The notes under the pieces: model-generated
What the model was told of the DNA's origin: nothing
What the model saw: the letters and a program-made list of their open reading frames with translations, nothing else
The model's database searches: none
Position numbers and translations under genes: made by a program
From: an uncultured Lachnospiraceae bacterium
GTDB taxonomy: Bacteria > Bacillota > Clostridia > Lachnospirales > Lachnospiraceae
Assembly: GCA_946549155.1 (NCBI GenBank)
Contig: CAMNQN010000216.1
Span: 1-5,404, forward strand
Direction of reading: 5' to 3'
Length of the DNA: 5,404 nt
Shown: piece by piece, positions 1 through 5,342 of the stretch
Layout: every line of letters begins with the position of its first letter
Numbering within the stretch: the first letter of the stretch is position 1

Positions 1-29
1 TTTCGTCCGGCTGCATCTTAGATTTTCTT

Positions 30-56
30 GGCATCCGGAGTTATTTTCCAGATGCC
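30..56. other. Hairpin upstream of the antiporter promoter
   Basis: GGCATC (30-35) pairs with GATGCC (51-56). After one C/A mismatch, GGA (37-39) pairs with TCC (47-49), leaving a 7-base loop. Neither strand has a T-run after the stem, so it is not a standard intrinsic terminator. It could be a remnant of the end of an upstream transcript or a structured leader element; no function can be assigned. Confidence 0.4.
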
Positions 57-66
57 TGTGGCCCTG

Positions 67-100
67 CGCGCCCGCCTCTTCCTGCGTCCTGACAATTAAC
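67..100 (+). repeat. Left copy of a diverged inverted repeat
   Basis: The block is CGCGC, 6 bases, the 12-mer CTTCCTGCGTCC (78-89), 6 bases, then TTAAC (96-100). The same order of blocks, with nearly the same spacing, lies on the opposite strand at 5310-5342. From the 12-mer to TTAAC, 20 of 23 bases match. It may be a dispersed intergenic repeat; no encoded protein is visible here. Confidence 0.4.
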
Positions 101-146
101 ACCCCCAAAAACAACAACTTTAAGAGAACTTTTCCATAAATAATCC

Positions 147-175
147 TTGAACCTTTAAAAGTGCGGTGCTATAAT
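147..175 (+). promoter_or_regulatory. Sigma-A-type promoter of the antiporter gene
   Basis: The -35 box TTGAAC (147-152) and a perfect -10 box TATAAT (170-175) are separated by exactly 17 bases. Transcription should start near 182, giving a leader of about 20 bases before the ATG at 202. An A/T-rich stretch precedes the -35 box. No operator or riboswitch-like structure is visible between promoter and gene, so the gene looks simply expressed from this site. Confidence 0.85.
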
Positions 176-201
176 ACGTCACGGAAAAAGGAGGCTATAG
201 T

Positions 202-1491
202 ATGGAAATTTATCTAATCTTGCTGGCGGTGGCCCTCGTCGGGGGCCTGATGATGTCCCGCCTGACGAAACTGATCAATCTGCCCGCAGTCACTGCTTAC
301 CTTGTGGCCGGGCTTCTTTTAGGTCCCTACTGCATCGGCGCGCTGAAGCTGCCGGGCCTGGGCTTCAATACCCTGGAGCAGGTGGAGGGCTTAAGCGTCA
401 TCACGCAGACAGCCCTGGGCTTTATCGCCTTTACCATCGGCAATGAATTTCGCCTGAGCCAGTTAAAAAGTATGGGGGCAAGGGCCATCATCGTAGGTAT
501 CTTTCAGGCTGTGATCGCCACCGTGGTGGTGGACGCGGCGCTGATCGGCCTGCATCTGGCAGCTCCCCATATCCTGTCCGTTCCGGCAGCCATCACCCTG
601 GGTGCCATCGCATCCGCCACTGCGCCGGCCGCCACGCTGATGGTCGTCCGTCAGTACAAAGCGGAGGGCCCGCTGACCAGGCTTTTGCTTCTGGTGGTAG
701 CCATCGACGACGCGGTGGGTCTGGTGCTGTTCTCCGTATCCTTCGGCATCGCCAATGCTCTGGAAAATGGCAGTGTCAACGTGATGGGCGTGGTGGTGGA
801 GCCGATTCTGGAAATCATCCTTTCCCTGGCGCTGGGCGCGCTGATCGGACTGCTGCTAAACATTGTGGAGCAATTTTTCCATTCCAGAAGTAAACGTATG
901 GCGATCTCCGTCGCCTTCGTTATGCTGGCGGTGGGCCTGTCCTGTATGGAGTTTCGGATCGGAACCGTAAACTGCGGCTTCTCCCTGCTGCTGGTATGTA
1001 TGATGGCAGGCACCATCTTCTGCAACATCTGTGATACCTCCGAGGAGCTGATGGCACGTGTGGAAAGCTGGACCGTTCCCTTAAATATCCTGTTTTTCGT
1101 CATCTCCGGCGCAGAGCTGGATCTGAAGATCCTGGCCAACCCCATGACGCTGCTGGTGGGTGTGATTTATATCATCGCACGTTCCGCAGGCAAATACCTA
1201 GGCGCCTACGGAAGCTGTAAGGCTACCCACTGCTCTGAGTCCATCACCAAGCATCTGGGTGTGACTCTGCTGCCCCAGGCAGGCGTAGCCCTGGGCATGG
1301 CGCTGACCGCCACCAGCCTGCAGGATGGAGCCATCGTGCGGAACGTGGTGCTGTTCGGCGTACTGGTATATGAGCTGATCGGACCGACTCTGACCAAACG
1401 CTCCCTGCTGCTGGCCGGAGAAATCAAACCGGAAAACAGAACCAGCGCACGTACTTTGAATACACCGAAACCACCGGTAAATATTCAGTAA
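202..1491 (+). CDS. Cation:proton antiporter, CPA2/Kef type, no RCK domain
   Basis: Predicted polytopic membrane antiporter exchanging a monovalent cation (Na+ or K+) for protons across the cytoplasmic membrane. The 429-residue protein is almost entirely hydrophobic helices, from residue 3 to about 400. It has an N-terminal LPAVTAYLVAGLLLGP stretch (27-42) typical of the family. An ATAPAAT segment (139-145) is followed by adjacent acidic residues D169-D170 in VVAIDDAVGL. In related NapA/NhaA-type antiporters such a pair carries the ion. LPQAGVALG (357-365) is another family hallmark. The C-terminal tail after about residue 400 is short and polar, so the TrkA-N/RCK regulatory domain of true KefB/KefC is absent. 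The start is fixed by AAAGGAGG (187-194), seven bases before the ATG. It is monocistronic, with its own promoter and terminator. Family assignment is firm; the transported ion is unknown. Confidence 0.9.
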   Translation: MEIYLILLAVALVGGLMMSRLTKLINLPAVTAYLVAGLLLGPYCIGALKLPGLGFNTLEQVEGLSVITQTALGFIAFTIGNEFRLSQLKSMGARAIIVGIFQAVIATVVVDAALIGLHLAAPHILSVPAAITLGAIASATAPAATLMVVRQYKAEGPLTRLLLLVVAIDDAVGLVLFSVSFGIANALENGSVNVMGVVVEPILEIILSLALGALIGLLLNIVEQFFHSRSKRMAISVAFVMLAVGLSCMEFRIGTVNCGFSLLLVCMMAGTIFCNICDTSEELMARVESWTVPLNILFFVISGAELDLKILANPMTLLVGVIYIIARSAGKYLGAYGSCKATHCSESITKHLGVTLLPQAGVALGMALTATSLQDGAIVRNVVLFGVLVYELIGPTLTKRSLLLAGEIKPENRTSARTLNTPKPPVNIQ

Positions 1492-1496
1492 GCAGC

Positions 1497-1559
1497 CGGA
1501 GGCTGCCGCAAAATGAATCTGGAGAAATCTTTCATTTTACGGCAGCCTCCGTTTTTTCT
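1497..1559 (+). terminator. Intrinsic terminator of the antiporter gene
   Basis: A perfect 12-bp GC-rich stem (CGGAGGCTGCCG at 1497-1508 with CGGCAGCCTCCG at 1540-1551) is extended by eight A/T-rich pairs after one C/A mismatch (1510-1517 with 1531-1538), closing a 13-base loop. The run of T at 1552-1557 follows the stem directly. It begins six bases after the TAA stop. The minus strand has no T-run after the stem, so termination is expected only for plus-strand transcripts. Confidence 0.93.
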
Positions 1560-1643
1560 ATTTCATTTCTGTTTGATCTTTCCTCTTTTGCCATGCCTGC
1601 AATACAGCCCTGTGGATCACTCCCGGCCAACCGGTTTAACGCC

Positions 1644-1694
1644 AAACCATTCTCAGGGATTTCGGCATATTCCCATGCCCGAAAAACCATTCTC
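1644..1694. repeat. 11-base direct repeat flanking a bulged hairpin
   Basis: AAACCATTCTC occurs at 1644-1654 and again at 1684-1694, exactly 40 bases apart. Between the copies, TTCGGCAT (1661-1668) pairs with ATGCCCGAA (1675-1683), leaving one bulged C and a 6-base loop. There is no T-run after the stem on either strand. The arrangement may be accidental; no known element is recognised. Confidence 0.35.
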
Positions 1695-1782
1695 CCATAT
1701 CCGTTCTCTGTTCTTCATCAAAAACAATAACGCTTTCTCGTTTTCTGAATACAGAAATCTGAAAACCGTTTCTTTCTCTGTT

Positions 1783-1869
1783 AACTATTCCCCTGAAGGG
1801 AGGACTCGAACCTCCAACTACATGATCTGCAGTCATGTGCTCTTCCTTTGAGCTGCTTACTAAATAGTT
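1783..1869 (-). tRNA. Atypical tRNA-Cys(GCA)-like gene or pseudo-tRNA
   Basis: Read on the minus strand, three arms of a tRNA are perfect. The D stem is GCTC/GAGC (1853-1850, 1842-1839) with loop AAAGGAA. The anticodon stem is CATGA/TCATG (1837-1833, 1825-1821) with loop CTGCAGA, giving anticodon GCA (1830-1828, cysteine). The T stem is GGAGG/CCTCC (1815-1811, 1803-1799) with loop TTCGAGT. A 5-base variable loop and the positions equivalent to A14, G18, G19, A21, T33, T54, T55, C56 and A58 are canonical. The acceptor is not. Only three pairs (AAG 1858-1856 with CTT 1798-1796) abut the arms, then comes an unpaired internal loop, then a perfect 7-bp helix AACTATT/AATAGTT (1869-1863, 1789-1783). 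Position 8 is C instead of T, and no CCA is encoded. It could be an unusual functional tRNA, a regulatory tRNA mimic, or a decaying tRNA-Cys copy. Confidence 0.55.
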
Positions 1870-1995
1870 CTCGTTTCCATAATCCGTATGCAGCATCACC
1901 CCGCTGCGGGGAAACCGGGTCCGGAGTTTTCGTATTGCAGACATATAAGTAAGTAAAGCTGTCTCTAAGGAAACGCTGATTAATCCGGCCTTTCC

Positions 1996-2691
1996 CTATC
2001 CTTCCTTTGGCTCAGACATACGATTCGGCTCCCCCAGTGTAATAAAGGTGGTCGCATTGGACACCTTGATCTGTGTGTCCAGCTCCTTCAGCAGGGTATC
2101 CCTCTTCTCCTCCAGCAGTTCAATTTTTCTCCGGATATCCAGGGGATCCACCAGCTCCGTGGTGTTTTCCCTCACATAGGTCTCCACCACCTCCAGGGGC
2201 TTCTCCTCCCTGGCCTTACTGTCTCTGCCCAGAATGCTCAGGCGCATCTGCTCTGCGGTACTCTGCAGCTGCTTGTTCTTCGCCTCCGCCGCCTGCACCC
2301 GGCTCTGGTACTCCTGCTCCATCTTCTCACACAGATTCGTCTCGAAGTCCGCCTCCTCCTCGTACACGCCGCAGCATCTTAGCCGTCCCCGCAGAGAAAT
2401 CGCCCCGGCCACGGTAAATCTTCCGTAGGAAGTCTCGATCCAGGTACTGGCATTGGACGCCACAATCGCCGCATCAATCTGCTGATACCGGCTGATCAGA
2501 TCCATAATCTGCTGATAGGCGGATTCCGCCCTCCGGCAATACTCCGTCCTGGGCATACAGCCCTCCAATACCTTCTCCTCATTCTTTCTGGCGGTATCCA
2601 CAAAGCTGGCCTTCTGAATCTTGTCCCCGATCTTCTTCACCAGCAAATCCCGCTCATCCAACGCCTGCGTAACCAACATTCTGTTTTCCAT
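1996..2691 (-). CDS. Coiled-coil-rich protein, distant DIP1984-like family member
   Basis: Function unknown. The 231-residue soluble protein has no signal peptide or membrane segment, and most of it should be helical. Its layout resembles that of DIP1984 family proteins (often labelled septicolysin without evidence). It has an N-terminal ALDERDLLVKKI helix, a segment with LISRYQQIDAAIVASNAST followed by a small strand-rich part, a long charged coiled coil near residues 125-160, and a C-terminal helix ending LLKELDTQIKVSNATTFITL. The last part parallels the family's closing pattern of a final helix followed by an N-x-T-T motif. It is longer than the usual members because of the middle coiled coil. 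The start at 2691 is preferred over an upstream ATG at 2724 because AAGGAGG sits nine bases before it. It has its own promoter, 135 bases downstream of the HD gene. The family call is from memory of pattern and is uncertain. Confidence 0.8.
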   Translation of the reverse strand: MENRMLVTQALDERDLLVKKIGDKIQKASFVDTARKNEEKVLEGCMPRTEYCRRAESAYQQIMDLISRYQQIDAAIVASNASTWIETSYGRFTVAGAISLRGRLRCCGVYEEEADFETNLCEKMEQEYQSRVQAAEAKNKQLQSTAEQMRLSILGRDSKAREEKPLEVVETYVRENTTELVDPLDIRRKIELLEEKRDTLLKELDTQIKVSNATTFITLGEPNRMSEPKEG

Positions 2692-2700
2692 CCACTGCCG

Positions 2701-2707
2701 CCTCCTT
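2701..2707 (-). promoter_or_regulatory. Ribosome binding site deciding the start of the DIP1984-like gene
   Basis: The minus strand reads AAGGAGG here, nine bases before the ATG at 2691. The longer frame opening at 2724 has no comparable site and would translate through this sequence, so the shorter start is preferred. Confidence 0.8.
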
Positions 2708-2778
2708 AATTGTCCCATCGTCACAGCATGCCCCGCAGGAAGCCTGCCAAAGCCGCCTCGCGTCCTCTAATAACACAT

Positions 2779-2807
2779 ATTTTACCGCACAATCAGGGAG
2801 TTGTCAT
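2779..2807 (-). promoter_or_regulatory. Promoter of the DIP1984-like gene
   Basis: On the minus strand, ATGACA (2807-2802) and TAAAAT (2784-2779) are separated by 17 bases, close to the sigma-A consensus. Transcription would start near 2772, giving a leader of about 80 bases. The leader contains a small GCAGG/CCTGC hairpin near 2738-2750. The promoter begins about 20 bases after the stop codon of the HD gene. This suggests the last gene is at least partly uncoupled from the genes before it, although no terminator separates them. Confidence 0.65.
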
Positions 2808-2826
2808 TGAATGCAAAATTCAACTT

Positions 2827-3417
2827 TTATTTTTCATTAAGGCTCTGGCCTTCCTCCTGCTTCCTGGCAATCTTATCCAGCGTATCCTGATTAATCTGCG
2901 CTTTTAATTCCTTCATATACGTGGAAAACTGCACCTGCTCTTCCCCGTAGATAAGGTTCAGCTCATATTCCAGGGGCAGCCAGGTGGAAATGTCCGCCTC
3001 ATTGTGCTGAATCAGCGCCTCCATCTTGTCCAGCGCCTTATAAATCTTCGCCTCCATCGTCTCCAGGGCATCCATCTCCTTAAATAATGCTCTCAGCTCC
3101 CCGGAATAACTCTCGGGCAGAGAATCAATCCACTCATAGATGACCCGGCTCTCCTCCTGCTCATGCTGCTCATTTTTCAGAAACGCCGGAATATCTCCCG
3201 TAAAGGCCTCCCCCATATCATGGAAAATACACATGCGGATCACCTTATCCATGTCCGCCTGGGGAAACTCATCCTTCACAAAATAAGCCATCAGCGTCAG
3301 CCGCCAGCTATGCTCCGCCACGCTCTCCCGCCGTCCCCCGGAGGTCCAGGAATGTCTTGTATTATTTTTCAGGTTCTCCGCCAGCTTCATGATATTTAAA
3401 AATTCTCTCGTTTCCAT
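2827..3417 (-). CDS. HD-domain hydrolase, YfbR/HDDC2-like probable 5'-deoxynucleotidase
   Basis: Predicted cytoplasmic metal-dependent phosphohydrolase, 196 residues, close to the length of E. coli YfbR. YfbR removes phosphate from deoxynucleoside 5'-monophosphates. The HD metal site can be traced: H36 (in SVAEHSWR), H66-D67 (in CIFHDMGE) and D130 (in KALDKMEAL), with E70 at the position of the catalytic glutamate in YfbR. TGDIP (73-77) is another family signature, and R21 and W24 sit near the place of the substrate-binding Arg-Trp of YfbR. The gene starts inside the methylase gene, overlapping it by 22 bases. GGAGGAGG seven bases before the ATG fixes the start. This suggests translational coupling and possibly a shared pathway. 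HD-domain membership is firm; the exact substrate is not known and a different nucleotide or phosphoester is possible. Confidence 0.92.
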   Translation of the reverse strand: METREFLNIMKLAENLKNNTRHSWTSGGRRESVAEHSWRLTLMAYFVKDEFPQADMDKVIRMCIFHDMGEAFTGDIPAFLKNEQHEQEESRVIYEWIDSLPESYSGELRALFKEMDALETMEAKIYKALDKMEALIQHNEADISTWLPLEYELNLIYGEEQVQFSTYMKELKAQINQDTLDKIARKQEEGQSLNEK

Positions 3418-4547
3418 GGTACTGCCTCCTCCGGTATATTGGTGATAATGAAATGCTCCGCCGTCCGCTCATTGCGGCTGCGCATATTATAGAGATAATG
3501 GTTGTCAAACGTCAGCATCCGAAAGCCGCTGTCACAGTAAAGGCTGTAAATATAGCTGGTATTCTTGATCACCAGCAGGAACTGCGCCTTCGTCCTCTTC
3601 AAAAAATCCGCCAGCCGCCTTTGATCCTCCCGCCCAAAGGCCTTGCCCTCGTAATCGGAAAAATCCGTATCATAGGGAGGATCCAGAAACAGAAAATCCC
3701 GCTCCTTCAATTCCTGACCGTTTAAAAATTCCTCGAAATCCTGGCAGGCAATCTGCGTCCGCCGCAAAAGCCGCGCCACATCCTCACTGAAAATGTGACT
3801 TACCTTCGCCTTAAAATCCTTTCCGTTATAGGAGATACCGCCGTAAGGAATGTTAAATTCCCCCTTCGCATTATAGCGGAACATGGATCCGTAGCAGTAT
3901 TCCCTGATAAAATAAAAGTTGGCAATCTCGTAGGGTTTCGTGGCCACCAGCTTTCCGGAAGCAATCTCATTAAAAATATTCCGGAAATACATATAAAATC
4001 CGCCGGTAAATCCGGTCACCAGATTATCCTTTAAATCCTTGCTGCCAAAGGGCTTCTCCCGATCATTGCGGATGGTGCGCAAAATTTTATCCTCGGTCAT
4101 CCGAAGCATCTGCTCCAGAAATTCTCCCTCATCCAGCACCAGCTCCGTCAGGACGCCGGGATCTCTCGCAATCTGAGATACCAGCCCCTCGTTCAGCCGC
4201 AGCTCCTTTACGCCATGCCCCGCCCGATCCGCCGCCTCATAGATCCGATACAGTGTGAGAATATCGTGATAGCGAAGGTCACACAGCTCCTTCAGGCGGG
4301 AAAAACTGTCCTGATACAGCTCCAAAATCCGCTTAAAATCCCCATCCCCCTCCTGGATCAGACGATAAAAATCCATCAGGTTCCCGGAAATATCATTGAT
4401 GGCCGCCTTCTCCGGATTCAGGTAAAAATATACGGCGCCGCCGCCCACAAAGGGTTCAATATACCGGTCATAATCCGGTATCAGCGATGCAAACCGGCTA
4501 ATCTCGCTGCCCTTTCCTCCCGGCCATTTAATTAATGGTTTTAACAT
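3396..4547 (-). CDS. D12-class DNA N6-adenine methyltransferase (Dam family)
   Basis: Transfers a methyl group from S-adenosylmethionine to the N6 of adenine in a short DNA site. The motifs run in the order expected for the D12/Dam (alpha) group. Motif X is KWPGGKG (7-13). The AdoMet-binding motif I is EPFVGGGAVYF (31-41), followed by the acidic strand INDISGNLMDFY (50-61). RYNAKGEFNIPYGG (224-237) resembles the conserved Dam segment RYNxxGxFNVPYG. The catalytic motif IV is DPPY (289-292). At 383 residues it is about 100 longer than E. coli Dam. The extra length lies mostly between about residues 75 and 190, in the region that normally helps recognise the target. No restriction endonuclease gene is next to it in this window, so it is probably an orphan methylase. 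GGAGG eight bases before the ATG supports the start. It follows greA after 128 bases and overlaps the HD gene. The target site cannot be read from the sequence. Confidence 0.95.
   Translation of the reverse strand: MLKPLIKWPGGKGSEISRFASLIPDYDRYIEPFVGGGAVYFYLNPEKAAINDISGNLMDFYRLIQEGDGDFKRILELYQDSFSRLKELCDLRYHDILTLYRIYEAADRAGHGVKELRLNEGLVSQIARDPGVLTELVLDEGEFLEQMLRMTEDKILRTIRNDREKPFGSKDLKDNLVTGFTGGFYMYFRNIFNEIASGKLVATKPYEIANFYFIREYCYGSMFRYNAKGEFNIPYGGISYNGKDFKAKVSHIFSEDVARLLRRTQIACQDFEEFLNGQELKERDFLFLDPPYDTDFSDYEGKAFGREDQRRLADFLKRTKAQFLLVIKNTSYIYSLYCDSGFRMLTFDNHYLYNMRSRNERTAEHFIITNIPEEAVPWKRENF
3425..3432 (-). promoter_or_regulatory. Ribosome binding site of the HD gene inside the methylase gene
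   Basis: GGAGGAGG on the minus strand lies within the codons for the last part of the methylase (around Glu-Glu-Ala), seven bases before the HD start codon. Ribosomes finishing the methylase pass over this site, so re-initiation or coupling is likely. Confidence 0.8.
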
Positions 4548-4675
4548 TTGCCTCTCCTCCGCCTGCGCCCCGGCCCCTGTGCAGTTCTGCCGCCATAAGG
4601 CCGCCGTGTAATTGCCGCAGTCTAACTTCCCCGTTTCCCTGGAATTTCCGCCGCTGCCTGTCCCTGTGCCGTCCG

Positions 4676-5179
4676 TTAAAATTTACGTATATCGTCGCTT
4701 CCGTCGTCCACTGTATTCTCAATGGATTTTATGATCACCTCATAACTGTAATCATCATCCACCTTAATGCGCACCCTGTCGTTCACCTTATGCCCCAGCA
4801 GGGCCCTGCCCAGCGGTGACTCGATGCTGATCAGCCCCTTCAGGGAATTTCCCCGGATGGAGGTCACTACCTTGTAGGTCTCTGTGATATCATCCTCCTC
4901 AAAATAGACCTGCACCGTATTATTCAGCCCCACCTCATCCTCCTTGGAATCCTCCGAAATCACCCTGGCGGTTTTCAGCATCCGCTCCAGATAACGAATG
5001 CGGCTCTCATTCTGATTCTTATCCTTTTTAGCCGCATAATACTCAAAATTCTCACTCAGATCCCCCTGGGCCCTGGCCTCCTTCACCGCCTCAATGGCCT
5101 CCTTGCGGACCACCAGCTTCCGGTACTCAATTTCCTTCTCTATCTTCTCCACATCTTTCCGGGTCAGTTCCTCACGCAT
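4676..5179 (-). CDS. greA: Transcription elongation factor GreA
   Basis: Rescues backtracked RNA polymerase by inserting its coiled coil into the secondary channel and stimulating cleavage of the transcript 3' end. The 167-residue protein has the family's usual size and two domains. The N-terminal antiparallel coiled coil (about 5-75) carries the tip motif ARAQGDLSENFEY, with D40 and E43 as the metal-coordinating acidic pair. The FKBP-like C-terminal domain carries SPLGRALLG (121-129). The last ten residues form an acidic tail (DDGSDDIRKF). The ATG at 5179 is chosen because LTRKDVEKIEKE directly after it matches the normal GreA N-terminus. A longer frame starting at 5242 would run through a terminator stem and a TATAAT box. 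Possible ribosome binding sites are AAAGGA and CAGGA, 12 and 6 bases upstream. Many Clostridia carry more than one GreA-like gene, so this could be a secondary copy. Confidence 0.93.
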   Translation of the reverse strand: MREELTRKDVEKIEKEIEYRKLVVRKEAIEAVKEARAQGDLSENFEYYAAKKDKNQNESRIRYLERMLKTARVISEDSKEDEVGLNNTVQVYFEEDDITETYKVVTSIRGNSLKGLISIESPLGRALLGHKVNDRVRIKVDDDYSYEVIIKSIENTVDDGSDDIRKF

Positions 5180-5212
5180 CGTATATCCTGTTCCTTTCCT
5201 GTATTTCTGCAC

Positions 5213-5218
5213 ATTATA
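5213..5218 (-). promoter_or_regulatory. Possible proximal -10 box of greA
   Basis: The minus strand reads a perfect TATAAT at 5218-5213, about 35 bases before the start codon, which would give a leader of roughly 27 bases. No good -35 box lies 16-18 bases upstream, because that space is filled by the terminator stem. It may be a weak promoter, or simply an A/T-rich continuation of the terminator tail. Confidence 0.4.
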
Positions 5219-5219
5219 T

Positions 5220-5247
5220 AAAAAGGAATGCGCTTTGCGCATTCCTT
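5220..5247 (-). terminator. Intrinsic terminator in or just before the greA leader
   Basis: On the minus strand AAGGAATGCGC (5247-5237) pairs perfectly with GCGCATTCCTT (5233-5223) over a 3-base AAA loop. The T-run continues from the stem through 5220. The plus strand has no T-run after the stem, so it acts on minus-strand transcripts. It lies between a possible distal promoter (5263-5291) and greA. It therefore either ends an upstream transcript or acts as a leader attenuator for greA. Confidence 0.85.
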
Positions 5248-5262
5248 CGCACCTTCTTCCTT

Positions 5263-5291
5263 ATCATATCACAAAGAGCCCGGAACAACAA
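5263..5291 (-). promoter_or_regulatory. Possible distal greA promoter upstream of the terminator
   Basis: On the minus strand, TTGTTG (5291-5286) and TATGAT (5268-5263) are 17 bases apart. Transcription from here would begin near 5256 and meet the 11-bp terminator stem within about ten bases, before reaching greA. The boxes match the consensus only moderately. Confidence 0.45.
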
Positions 5292-5309
5292 GCGGGCAAT
5301 TCGTGTTTT

Positions 5310-5342
5310 GTTAACTATCCGGACGCAGGAAGGGAAAGCGCG
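5310..5342 (-). repeat. Right copy of the diverged inverted repeat
   Basis: Read on the minus strand this is CGCGC (5342-5338), 5 bases, CTTCCTGCGTCC (5332-5321), 6 bases, TTAAC (5314-5310). It matches the plus-strand block at 67-100. Unlike the left copy, this one also takes part in a local hairpin with 5350-5359. Confidence 0.4.

Larger units (their letters stand above)
1561..1995. other. Intergenic region without a convincing protein gene
   Basis: This 435-base stretch lies between the antiporter terminator and the end of the minus-strand DIP1984-like gene. Open frames exist on both strands, but they lack ribosome binding sites and run through the terminator or the tRNA-like sequence. Contents seen: the tRNA-Cys-like element (1783-1869), an 11-base direct repeat AAACCATTCTC (1644-1654 and 1684-1694) around a bulged hairpin (1661-1683), and a CCCCG/CGGGG hairpin near 1899-1911. 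No clear terminator with a T-run was found for minus-strand transcripts. Confidence 0.7.

Noticed and set aside
651..1145. Minus-strand frame of 164 codons inside the antiporter gene
   Set aside because: Antisense shadow of a firmly identified membrane protein; no start signals and low-complexity Ser/Thr/Arg composition.
1513..1851. 112-codon plus-strand open frame after the antiporter
   Set aside because: It starts inside the loop side of the terminator, has no ribosome binding site, and reads through the antisense of the tRNA-like sequence with a composition unlike the neighbouring genes.
1482..1866. Shared 15-mer TATTYAGTAAGCAGC at the antiporter stop codon (plus) and in the tRNA-like 5' region (minus)
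   Set aside because: One mismatch in 15 is about what chance predicts for a window of this size on both strands, so gene conversion is not supported.
1636..1944. 102-codon minus-strand open frame over the tRNA-like element
   Set aside because: No ribosome binding site precedes its ATG. Its middle is a translation of the tRNA arms, and it resembles no family I recognise.
2073..2417. Plus-strand frame opposite the DIP1984-like gene
   Set aside because: Proline/serine-rich translation typical of the antisense of a GC-rich gene; the minus-strand gene has the promoter and ribosome binding site.
2800..2826. Small TTGAAT/ATTCAA hairpin just after the HD gene as a terminator
   Set aside because: The stem is short and A/T-rich and no T-run follows it on the minus strand.
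4528..4722. 64-codon minus-strand frame spanning the greA-methylase gap
   Set aside because: It overlaps the end of greA and the start of the methylase in another frame, is rich in Arg/Gly from GC-rich sequence, and has no ribosome binding site.
5180..5242. Longer greA start 21 codons upstream
   Set aside because: The extra codons lie in the terminator stem, its T-run and the TATAAT box, and GreA homology begins only at the downstream ATG.
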